A model generated the notes under the pieces. It worked only from the letters and a program-made list of their open reading frames with translations, searched no databases and had not been told where the DNA came from. This document shows, one piece after another, positions 1 to 5,418 of a DNA stretch of 5,855 bases. The position numbers and the translations under genes were made by a program. Source of the stretch: UBA8516 sp035457865 (GTDB lineage: Archaea > Thermoproteota > Nitrososphaeria > Nitrososphaerales > Nitrosopumilaceae); the NCBI GenBank assembly GCA_035457865.1, contig DATIAR010000084.1, positions 1 to 5,855 of the forward strand, given 5' to 3'. Every line of letters begins with the position of its first letter. Position 1 is the first letter of the stretch.

Positions 1-798
1 TTTTTCAGTTTCAAACAATTTTCTTACTGCAGCAAAGGCTTCTTCGTTTGTTATAGTCATCCAGTCATCAACTAAATTCTCGCGTTTCTTGAAGAGGACT
101 GGTTTATCAGACTCGACAAAGTTACGTAATCCTTGGATGAGATGATTTTGTTGAGGCTGAACTGCTATTGTCTTGACTTGAGGGTTTTGTTCTTTGAGAT
201 AAGCTGAGATTCCAGTTATTGTTCCACCTGTACCAACACCTGTAAGAAAGTGGGTAACTTTACCTTGGGTTTGTGCCCAAATTTCTGGTCCAGTTCCCTT
301 GTAATGACCCATAAAGTTGGCTTCATTTTCGTATTGGTTTGGCATATAGTAAATGTCAGGTCTTGCAGACGATATGGCCCTTGCAAGTGCGATGCTTTGA
401 TCGGTTCCAGCACCTACTTTGGGACACAGGTCATCACTTGTTTGGAATAATTTTGCGCCAAGTGAATCAATAATCTTCTTTGTTTCTTCGCTTGCCTTTT
501 CAGGAATTACGATCTCCACTTTGTAACCAAGCAGATTTGCTATACCAGTTAGTGCTATTCCAGTATTACCAGATGTTGGTTCGATGATTATGCTTTCCCC
601 TTTTTTTAGACGGCCCTTTTCTTCTCCGTCTTTTATCATCCAGTAGGCTGCTCTGTCCTTTACAGAACCAAATGGATTGTGTGATTCTAATTTAGCATGA
701 TGGCTGACTCTGTCAGAAGATACAGAATTTAATTTTATAAGAGGAGTATTTCCAATTTTCTTTAGAGTCTCTGAATCACTTATGACTTTGGTTGCCAC
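1..798 (-). CDS. cysM: CysM-type cysteine synthase (probable O-phosphoserine sulfhydrylase), 3' end cut by window edge
   Basis: This is a cytosolic PLP-dependent enzyme of the cysteine synthase/beta-synthase family, which makes L-cysteine by replacing the beta-substituent of an activated serine with sulfur. The 266 residues present include the PLP-lysine motif NPFGSVKDRA (Lys47), the substrate loop PTSGNTG (74-80) and the phosphate-binding glycine loop GTGGT (189-193). The C-terminal 40-60 residues lie outside the window. The start is GTG at 798, which puts the conserved IGNTPL at residues 15-20, and a GGTGA Shine-Dalgarno-like site at 812-808 sits 9 nt upstream. The gene begins 4 nt after the tusA stop, so the two are almost certainly co-transcribed. 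The LRN motif with Arg225 aligns with Arg220 of M. tuberculosis CysM, the phosphoserine-recognising residue, so O-phosphoserine is the favoured substrate. That is inferred by manual alignment. O-acetylserine use or a cystathionine beta-synthase role is not excluded. Confidence 0.9.
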   Translation of the reverse strand, partial: MATKVISDSETLKKIGNTPLIKLNSVSSDRVSHHAKLESHNPFGSVKDRAAYWMIKDGEEKGRLKKGESIIIEPTSGNTGIALTGIANLLGYKVEIVIPEKASEETKKIIDSLGAKLFQTSDDLCPKVGAGTDQSIALARAISSARPDIYYMPNQYENEANFMGHYKGTGPEIWAQTQGKVTHFLTGVGTGGTITGISAYLKEQNPQVKTIAVQPQQNHLIQGLRNFVESDKPVLFKKRENLVDDWMTITNEEAFAAVRKLFETEK

Positions 799-802
799 TT
801 TA

Positions 803-812
803 TTATTTCACC
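803..812 (-). promoter_or_regulatory. Shine-Dalgarno-like site for cysM inside the tusA 3' end
   Basis: On the minus strand the end of tusA reads AAAAGGTGAAATAATAAAG followed by the cysM GTG. The GGTGA core (812-808) matches archaeal 16S anti-Shine-Dalgarno sequence and lies 9 nt before the start. It supports GTG at 798 as the true start and translation of cysM as the second gene of a bicistronic message. The operon-leading genes here show no such site. Confidence 0.6.
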
Positions 813-1000
813 TTTTTAATAGTAAATTCAATGTCTTTATCGGATTTTTTAATTTCCAATAGCTGGTGACCGTTTCTGTTAACCCATCTTGAGATGTCTT
901 CCTCAGAAGCTGGGTCATCTGCAATTACTTTGAGTACGTTTCCTACAGTCATTCTTTCCATTTCTATTTTTGTCCTGAACACTGGTTCGGGGCAAAACAT
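803..1000 (-). CDS. tusA: TusA/SirA-family sulfur carrier protein (N-terminus uncertain, probably extends to about 1050)
   Basis: Small cytosolic sulfur-carrier protein of the TusA (SirA/YeeD) family, whose members carry a persulfide on the Cys of a CPxP motif. From the ATG at 1000 it is 65 aa, with CPEP at residues 3-6 and the family's second signature, ADDPASEEDISRW, at about 27-39. The first ATG cannot be the biological start: it removes the first beta-strand, and the same frame reads on upstream to 1048 as TDISELGATKVIDVRG, giving about 81 aa, the usual family size. No ATG, GTG or TTG exists in that frame before the TGA at 1051-1049. The only well-placed start, GTG at 1052-1050, is one base out of frame. 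So there is a frameshift, a sequence error or a non-canonical start such as ATT at 1042. The gene precedes cysM by 4 nt, pointing to sulfur delivery for cysteine synthesis (inference). Confidence 0.85.
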   Translation of the reverse strand: MFCPEPVFRTKIEMERMTVGNVLKVIADDPASEEDISRWVNRNGHQLLEIKKSDKDIEFTIKKVK

Positions 1001-1074
1001 ACCGCGTACATCGATTACTTTAGTTGCGCCTAATTCTGAAATATCAGTTCACTTAAATTTAAAACCAAACCAAC

Positions 1075-1084
1075 AATATTAAAA
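1075..1084 (-). promoter_or_regulatory. TATA-like box of the tusA-cysM operon
   Basis: Minus-strand TTTTAATATT is centred about 27.5 bp before the GTG at 1052, the spacing seen for other genes in the window, so transcription would start at about that GTG. A second AT-rich stretch, TTTTAAATTTAAG (about 1065-1053), is a less likely alternative that would start transcription near 1034. This placement argues that tusA translation is meant to begin near 1052 and not at the ATG at 1000. Confidence 0.4.
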
Positions 1085-1087
1085 TCT

Positions 1088-1105
1088 ATTCTTGCCTGCA
1101 AGAAT
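1088..1105. repeat. Perfect 8-bp inverted repeat: terminator of the PHP gene and/or operator of tusA
   Basis: ATTCTTGC-CT-GCAAGAAT is a perfect palindrome, equivalent to a 7-bp stem with a 4-nt loop. It starts 6 nt after the stop codon of the PHP gene and is followed on the minus strand by AGATTTTAA, so it could fold as a terminator hairpin. Its edge is only 3 bp upstream of the tusA TATA-like box, covering the BRE position, which also suits a dimeric regulator's operator. The sequence alone does not decide between these roles. Confidence 0.55.
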
Positions 1106-1111
1106 GTTTTA

Positions 1112-2032
1112 TTAACGCAGGATCATTGGCAGTATTGCTCTCAAGTTGCGCTCATACAAAATTGTATGATCATAATTTTTGAAATTTACTTTGTTTGAGA
1201 GTCTTGTTGATAGATGCACTCCAACTTTATAGATTGATGTCCAAAGAAGACTGTTTGGGTTAGATTCAAACATTCTAATCAAAATAGAACACATGCCAGT
1301 AAGATGAGGATGGTTTTGTTTGAAATATTTTATGATGTAATCTTTTGAGTTTCCGATTTTGTACTTTGCATGTTCAATCATTTCTTTACTTGTTATGTAT
1401 CCAGTCTCTCCAATAGTAATTCTGCCTTTTCTCATGGCATCAAGTATGTCATCAAGTGTGTTTTCTGAATCTATATTGTTAGTGCACCTACCAAGTGTTG
1501 AAAGTACGTGCGAGTCACTTCCTGCCACTTCAACCATGTGATTAATTTTGGCAAAGTGAGCTGCTCTTATGTTAGAGTATCTATCCACGTTATTACTGTT
1601 GAAAACCTCAATCAGATCACACAAGATTGTTTTTTCACGTAATCCATTGCTTAAACCAAAAGGATGTGGCGCGCATGAGACCGCACTCTGTGATTTTATC
1701 TTGTCAAGAATCTCGGGAATACTCTGACCTGGTTTTATAGTTTCAGAAATTCCATATGCAATGACATGTGTTCCACTGTCTGCAGTGATTTCTTCCGCAG
1801 GATACACATGGACATCTTTTAGTCGTTCATGATGCTGCTGATACTCTAGTAAAGAAGAATAACCATCAAGGGTGTTGTGATTTGTTACAAATAATACATC
1901 AAGCCCTAGTCTGTAAGCTTGTTCTAGTTGTTCTGTAATGGTTATACCACAGTCATATGGCGGTTCAGTTAGATCAAGTTGAAAATTGGAAAACTGGTTG
2001 TGACAGTGCAGTTCTGCTTTTAAAAGGTTCAA
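1112..2032 (-). CDS. PHP-domain metal-dependent hydrolase with uncharacterised C-terminal extension
   Basis: This 306-aa protein has an N-terminal PHP (polymerase and histidinol phosphatase) domain, a cytosolic metal-dependent phosphoesterase fold. Visible motifs in order are HCHNQFSN (His9, His11), TNHNT (His52), the EEIT region with Glu80/Glu81 and His89, APHPFG (His123) and GSDSH (Asp183, His185). Together these make most of a multinuclear metal site. Asn is found at positions 16, 51 and 53, where many relatives have Asp. The closest general class is the YciV/Rnm-like or TrpH-like PHP proteins (nucleotide or oligonucleotide phosphoesterases), but substrate cannot be assigned. Residues from about 200 to 306 form an extension I do not recognise. 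The start is TTG at 2032: an in-frame TAA lies one codon upstream (2038-2036), and a TATA-like box is centred 26 bp upstream, suggesting a leaderless message. It stands alone, not overlapping neighbours. Confidence 0.85.
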   Translation of the reverse strand: MNLLKAELHCHNQFSNFQLDLTEPPYDCGITITEQLEQAYRLGLDVLFVTNHNTLDGYSSLLEYQQHHERLKDVHVYPAEEITADSGTHVIAYGISETIKPGQSIPEILDKIKSQSAVSCAPHPFGLSNGLREKTILCDLIEVFNSNNVDRYSNIRAAHFAKINHMVEVAGSDSHVLSTLGRCTNNIDSENTLDDILDAMRKGRITIGETGYITSKEMIEHAKYKIGNSKDYIIKYFKQNHPHLTGMCSILIRMFESNPNSLLWTSIYKVGVHLSTRLSNKVNFKNYDHTILYERNLRAILPMILR

Positions 2033-2054
2033 CGGTTATTCGCTGCATGGTTTA

Positions 2055-2062
2055 TCATATAA
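2055..2062 (-). promoter_or_regulatory. TATA-like box of the PHP gene
   Basis: Minus-strand TTATATGA is centred 26.5 bp upstream of the TTG start at 2032, the normal archaeal TATA-to-start distance for a leaderless transcript. It lies in the 42-bp gap after cofE, so the PHP gene probably has its own promoter. Confidence 0.5.
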
Positions 2063-2074
2063 TCTTTATTTTAT

Positions 2075-2815
2075 CTATCTAAAAAGATCAGTTGATCTTT
2101 TTCTTAAAAGATCATTTACCGAACCCTCTGAATTGGAAATTTTGTAATTTCTAACTATAGCAATTGGAGTCTGCAGAGACTTTCCCATGACAAGTTCAGC
2201 AGCAGAACAAATCTCGTCCGCTATTGCTATTGCAGTCACATGTAATATTTTTCCAAAAGTATCTTTTGTCCCAACATAGTCAGTGATTGAAGAGATTCCT
2301 GAAATTCCTATTGCACAGTTTGTCTGTCCTTCCCTGAAAGGCCTGCCAAATGTATCAGATATAATAACTGCAACGTTTTTTCCAGTCTTTTTTTGTATCT
2401 CTTGTTGTATCTTTTTTGCAGACTCGTCTGAATTCTTTGGTAAAATAGTGACATGTCCGTCTTTTACATTACTTTCGTCTACACCTGCATTGGCGCAAAC
2501 AAATCCGTGTGGAGTTTCTACAATGATTACTCCATCATTCATTCGCACAATACGCTTTGTTTGATCAAGTATTAGTTGAATTATCCGGGGGTCTTTTTTG
2601 TACTCGCTTGCTATTCCAGTAGCCAAAAGAGATGGTGTCACTTGAGATAAACTCACAATGCTGCCTTCTTGCTTTGATATTATTTTTTGTGTGATTACTA
2701 GAATATCACCATCTTGAATTTCGGGTTTTGATGGCGATGATAATATTAGATTAACTATATCGTCGTGTTCTTGTATGTCCTTGTCAATTTGAATAGGGAT
2801 TATTTGAATTGTCAT
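2075..2815 (-). CDS. cofE: Coenzyme F420-0:L-glutamate ligase (CofE)
   Basis: CofE is the cytosolic GTP-dependent ligase that adds L-glutamate residues, with a gamma linkage between them, to F420-0 in the last steps of coenzyme F420 synthesis. The 246-aa length matches stand-alone archaeal CofE (about 250 aa), unlike bacterial FbiB, where the domain is fused to a nitroreductase-like domain. Family motifs visible in order are GDILVITQKIISKQEG (36-51), HGFVCANAGVDESNV (103-117), SDTFGRPFREGQTNCAIG (153-170), and the TDYVGTKD segment at 178-185; Asp113 and Asp154 are candidate metal/GTP-site residues. The start is ATG at 2815, with a TATA-like box centred 26.5 bp upstream, so the mRNA is probably leaderless. 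The gene follows serB by 41 bp but appears to have its own promoter. No other F420 biosynthesis gene is in the window. Identification is firm from the motifs. Confidence 0.95.
   Translation of the reverse strand: MTIQIIPIQIDKDIQEHDDIVNLILSSPSKPEIQDGDILVITQKIISKQEGSIVSLSQVTPSLLATGIASEYKKDPRIIQLILDQTKRIVRMNDGVIIVETPHGFVCANAGVDESNVKDGHVTILPKNSDESAKKIQQEIQKKTGKNVAVIISDTFGRPFREGQTNCAIGISGISSITDYVGTKDTFGKILHVTAIAIADEICSAAELVMGKSLQTPIAIVRNYKISNSEGSVNDLLRKRSTDLFR
2081..2102. repeat. Perfect 10-bp inverted repeat over the last codons of cofE
   Basis: AAAAAGATCA-GT-TGATCTTTTT is a perfect palindrome inside the final codons of cofE. On the minus-strand transcript it would form an A-rich/U-rich hairpin ending in five U residues just before the stop codon, so it may act as a terminator or 3'-end stabiliser. 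A further AAAAGATCA copy follows at 2106-2114. It also sits about 20 bp upstream of the PHP gene's TATA-like box, so a regulatory role there is possible. Confidence 0.5.
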
Positions 2816-2830
2816 TTAGTGATTCTGAAG

Positions 2831-2852
2831 TAATACCATTTAAAATAATACC
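2831..2852 (-). promoter_or_regulatory. cofE: cofE promoter: TATA-like box flanked by two direct repeats
   Basis: Minus-strand TTTTAAAT (2845-2838) is centred 26.5 bp before the cofE ATG. It is bracketed exactly by two copies of GGTATTA (2852-2846 and 2837-2831), 15 bp apart. The TATA position is well supported by spacing. The repeat may be a regulator site overlapping the box, or chance in AT-rich DNA. Confidence 0.5.
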
Positions 2853-2856
2853 GAAT

Positions 2857-3507
2857 TTATACAACAGTTTGTAGCTCTATCTTGATGCCATAGTGCTTGT
2901 TGATTAGCCCAATTAGTCCTGAGAGATCTTTTTCTTCAAGTGTTACTGTTGCCAAGTCTTTTACTACATCCTGTGCTCTAAAGGCAACACCCAGTCCGCA
3001 AATATCAAAGAGCTTTATATCGTTTGCACCGTCTACCACAACTACGATATCATCTTTTTTTTCATTCCATTCTTTTACTTTGATCAGTGCAGATTTTGAT
3101 TTGTCCGAGTCTACATGAACCTTGACACCTTCAAGTTTTCCATCTTTGAAGATCAGTTCATTTGAAAACACATGATCTAAATCTAGTTCATTTTTTAATC
3201 TGTCAGTCATGATAGTAAATCCACCAGAGATTGCCAAAAGCTTCCATCCTGCTGCCTTGAGAGCTTTGCATGCTTCTTTTGCACCAGTCATTATTGGAAG
3301 GGAATCAGCAACTTCTTTGCACGTCTCATATCTAATTCCTTTTAGAGTCTCTACACGTGTTCGTAGTCCTTCTTCCCAGTTTATCACACCTTGGATTCCT
3401 TTTCGTGTGATTTCCCAGATTTCGTCTTGCTTGTTTATTTTTTCTGCAAGAATGGGAAGATATTCAGCGTCAAGCAAGACTCCTTCCACATCAAAAATTG
3501 CTAACAA
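2857..3507 (-). CDS. serB: SerB-like phosphoserine phosphatase (HAD superfamily)
   Basis: Cytosolic HAD-superfamily phosphatase, probably dephosphorylating O-phospho-L-serine to serine. The 216 residues show motif I DVEG (Asp6 nucleophile), a small helical cap (about 17-75) with WEEGLRTRVETLKG, motif II SGGF (Ser94-Gly95), Lys138 near motif III, and motif IV DGAND (159-163). Counting from the nucleophile, Glu15 and Arg51 fall exactly where Methanocaldococcus jannaschii SerB has substrate-binding Glu20 and Arg56, supporting phosphoserine specificity. The oddity is Glu8 where HAD phosphatases normally have the general acid/base Asp. The start must be TTG at 3507, since an in-frame TAA directly precedes it and the nucleophile is only at residue 6. 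A TATA-like box at 3545-3538 implies a very short leader. The gene heads the minus-strand cluster, divergent from the small Cys4 gene. Another HAD phosphatase activity is possible. Confidence 0.88.
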   Translation of the reverse strand: MLAIFDVEGVLLDAEYLPILAEKINKQDEIWEITRKGIQGVINWEEGLRTRVETLKGIRYETCKEVADSLPIMTGAKEACKALKAAGWKLLAISGGFTIMTDRLKNELDLDHVFSNELIFKDGKLEGVKVHVDSDKSKSALIKVKEWNEKKDDIVVVVDGANDIKLFDICGLGVAFRAQDVVKDLATVTLEEKDLSGLIGLINKHYGIKIELQTVV

Positions 3508-3537
3508 TTAGTTTCTGTTTTTGAAACACAAATTCTG

Positions 3538-3545
3538 ATTATATT
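3538..3545 (-). promoter_or_regulatory. TATA-like box of serB
   Basis: Minus-strand AATATAAT is centred about 34 bp upstream of the serB TTG, which would give a leader of roughly 8 nt. It forms one half of a divergent promoter region with the box at 3581-3588. No cleaner match occurs at the 26-bp spacing. Confidence 0.35.
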
Positions 3546-3580
3546 AATCTTGATAGATCAGATAAGCAAAAAACACTAGT

Positions 3581-3588
3581 AATATATT
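3581..3588 (+). promoter_or_regulatory. TATA-like box of the small Cys4 gene
   Basis: AATATATT is centred 26.5 bp before the ATG at 3611, consistent with a leaderless transcript. An ATG at 3594, between the box and the start, is out of frame and is not preferred. Confidence 0.5.
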
Positions 3589-3610
3589 CTACGATGCTAA
3601 AATTCCCGAT

Positions 3611-3895
3611 ATGGGCGAGCTTCCACACAAATATGAAGTCACAATAAAAACAGCAACACAAGCACACAAAATTCCAGACAATGTAAAAGAAGAGATGAAA
3701 GCTTCTGGATTGATGGATGACAAAGGCAAACTCAAACTAAAAGGAGTCAGCCCAAAGATGTTAAAAAGAATGAAAGAGGAAGCAGTGGATTGTCCAGTGC
3801 TTAAATCCGAGGTTGGTTTTATCCAATGTTTTGTATGTCCAAACTTTCAAAGTAGAATAACAGGAAAAGTACTTTGTAAGGGCGACGCGCTCTAG
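3611..3895 (+). CDS. Small conserved-looking protein with a C-terminal four-cysteine (putative metal-binding) motif
   Basis: I do not recognise this 94-aa protein. It is highly charged (Lys-rich in residues 20-56), with no signal peptide or membrane segment. The C-terminal third carries four cysteines, Cys61-x11-Cys73-x2-Cys76-x12-Cys89, set in CPVLKSEVGFIQC and CPNFQSRITGKVLC. This spacing suits a structural zinc site or a small iron-sulfur site (inference). The N-terminal half looks helical and basic, so binding nucleic acid or ribonucleoprotein is conceivable but unsupported. The start is ATG at 3611, backed by a TATA-like box 26.5 bp upstream. It ends 42 bp before proS on the same strand, and the two could share a transcript. 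Its coding sequence is intact and similar in composition to its neighbours. Confidence that it is a real gene is high; its function is unknown. Confidence 0.85.
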   Translation: MGELPHKYEVTIKTATQAHKIPDNVKEEMKASGLMDDKGKLKLKGVSPKMLKRMKEEAVDCPVLKSEVGFIQCFVCPNFQSRITGKVLCKGDAL

Positions 3896-3937
3896 AACCA
3901 GAAGGCTCATTAGTACATATTTTTAAAATGATGTAAT

Positions 3938-5377
3938 TTGAGCAAGGAAATTGGTATAACAGTTTCAAAAAAGGAAAATTTTAGCGAATGGTACACCCAA
4001 GTTGTAATCAAAGCTGAGCTTGCAGATTATGCTCCAGTAAAAGGATTGATCGTTCTGAGACCATACGGATATTCGATTTGGGAGTCATTGAAGTCTTCAC
4101 TTGATGAGAAGCTCAAAGAAACCGGTCATGAGAATGGCTTTCTGCCTGTTTTGATCCCAGAATCGCTCCTAAGTAAAGAAGCAGCCCATTTTTCTGGTTT
4201 TAACCCCGAAGTATTTTGGGTCACACGCTCAGGAGATGCAGAGATAGGAGACAAGCTTGCACTGCGACCAACATCTGAGACGCTTGCATATTCGATGTAT
4301 TCAAAGTGGATAAAAAGCTGGAGAGATTTGCCACTAAAGATTAATTTCTGGAATTCAGCATTACGTGCAGAAATAAAGGCAACAAAACCCTTTCTTAGGA
4401 CATCAGAGTTTTTGTGGCAGGAAGGACACACAGTTCACTCTACAAAAGAAGAGGCTGAAGACGAAGTCAAGCTGATTTTAGACATTTACAAAAAGACTGT
4501 AGAAGAGGAGCTTGCAATACCTGTAATTACTGGCAAAAAAACCGAGAAGGAAAAATTTGTTGGTGCAGTTTACACTACAACAATGGAAGCCATGATGCCC
4601 GATGGTAAGGCGTTACAGATGGGAACATCACACTTTCTTGGTCAGAATTTTTCAAAACCTTTTGATGTGAAATTCTTGGACAAAAATAATGTAGAGACTT
4701 TTGCATGGCAGACATCTTGGGGAGTTTCTTGGAGATTAATTGGTGCACTAATAATGGTGCATGGTGATGACAAAGGTTTGGTATTGCCTCCACGTGTTGC
4801 GCCAATTCAGGTTGTAATTGTTCCAATTTATTATTCTGACTCAGACAGGGAAGATGTGCTAAAAAAGACACGAGAGATAGAACAAATTTTGAAGAAAAAG
4901 ATTCGAGTGCATGTTGATGCAAGAAACGAGTGGACCCCCGGTTACAAATTTCATGACTGGGAAATGAAAGGTGTTCCTCTAAGAATTGAAATTGGGCCAA
5001 AAGATATTGCAAAAGGCAAGATGGTCCTAGTAAGGCGAGACACACAGAAAAAATCAGATCTAGAGTTTTCAGATACAGAAAGCGGTGTAGAATCCATGCT
5101 AAAAGAGATACAGAAAAGCCTATTTGAGAAAGCAAACTTGCTTCTCAAAGAAAGAACCAAGAAGGTTTCTGATTTTGACAAGTTCAAATCAGAGATTGAG
5201 AATGGAGAGTTTTTAGAAACATCATGGTGCGGAGACCAGAAATGTGAAGAAAAAATAAAAGAGTCTACAGGAGCTGACATACGCGTCATTCCTTTTGATA
5301 ATTCTAAAACAGATGCACCTTGTATAAACTGCAAAAGACCGGGAAAAGAAAACGTGATTTTTGCACGCGGATACTAA
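3938..5377 (+). CDS. proS: Prolyl-tRNA synthetase (archaeal/eukaryote-like type)
   Basis: Class II aminoacyl-tRNA synthetase charging tRNA-Pro with proline in the cytosol. At 479 aa it has the length and order of the archaeal/eukaryote-like form: N-terminal YAPVKGLIVLRPYGYSIWE (31-49), motif 1 region FLPVLIPESLL (68-78), RPTSE (110-114), motif 2 with Arg143 and FLRTSEFLWQEGHT (152-165), and motif 3 QTSWGVSWRLIGALIMVHGD (258-277). An anticodon-binding domain follows from about 290. The C-terminal domain has a Cys4 zinc site (Cys431, Cys436, Cys462, Cys465) and ends in the typical terminal Tyr479. There is no bacterial-type editing (INS) domain. The start is TTG at 3938; ATG-ATG-TAA at 3928-3936 just upstream is out of frame. 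A box TACATATT at 3914-3921 is nearer than usual, so the gene may rely on readthrough from the Cys4 gene. Confidence 0.97.
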   Translation: MSKEIGITVSKKENFSEWYTQVVIKAELADYAPVKGLIVLRPYGYSIWESLKSSLDEKLKETGHENGFLPVLIPESLLSKEAAHFSGFNPEVFWVTRSGDAEIGDKLALRPTSETLAYSMYSKWIKSWRDLPLKINFWNSALRAEIKATKPFLRTSEFLWQEGHTVHSTKEEAEDEVKLILDIYKKTVEEELAIPVITGKKTEKEKFVGAVYTTTMEAMMPDGKALQMGTSHFLGQNFSKPFDVKFLDKNNVETFAWQTSWGVSWRLIGALIMVHGDDKGLVLPPRVAPIQVVIVPIYYSDSDREDVLKKTREIEQILKKKIRVHVDARNEWTPGYKFHDWEMKGVPLRIEIGPKDIAKGKMVLVRRDTQKKSDLEFSDTESGVESMLKEIQKSLFEKANLLLKERTKKVSDFDKFKSEIENGEFLETSWCGDQKCEEKIKESTGADIRVIPFDNSKTDAPCINCKRPGKENVIFARGY

Positions 5378-5389
5378 AACAGAATACCG

Positions 5390-5397
5390 ATTAAATA
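5390..5397 (+). promoter_or_regulatory. TATA-like box of the DedA-family gene
   Basis: ATTAAATA is centred 25.5 bp before the GTG at 5419, lying 12 bp after the proS stop. The spacing favours GTG 5419 over the in-frame GTG at 5413 as the start, with a leaderless message. Confidence 0.5.
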
Positions 5398-5418
5398 AGG
5401 CGGAATCAGTGGGTGACT

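Noticed and set aside
216..450. Small open frames on both strands within the cysteine synthase gene
   Set aside because: They overlap conserved CysM sequence in other frames and have no independent support.
2283..2564. A 93-codon plus-strand open frame inside cofE
   Set aside because: The translation is a reverse-strand shadow of conserved CofE motifs.
3209..3511. A 100-codon plus-strand open frame inside serB
   Set aside because: It is antisense to the conserved SerB motifs and carries no family signature.
3551..3560. TGAT-AG-ATCA in the divergent promoter region between serB and the Cys4 gene as an operator
   Set aside because: The arms are only 4 bp and it resembles common GATC-containing sequence; too weak to call.
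3928..3936. ATG-ATG-TAA minimal upstream ORF ending one base before the proS TTG
   Set aside because: It is tempting as a regulatory uORF, but the sequence is short enough to occur by chance in AT-rich DNA and its presence in the mRNA is unknown.
4575..5135. A 186-codon open frame on the minus strand opposite proS
   Set aside because: It is fully antisense to a certain proS gene, has low-complexity Leu/Ser/His-rich translation and no recognisable motif.
4951..5334. A 127-codon open frame on the minus strand opposite the proS C-terminal domain
   Set aside because: It is a Ser/Phe-rich antisense shadow of the zinc-binding region and has no own promoter or motif.
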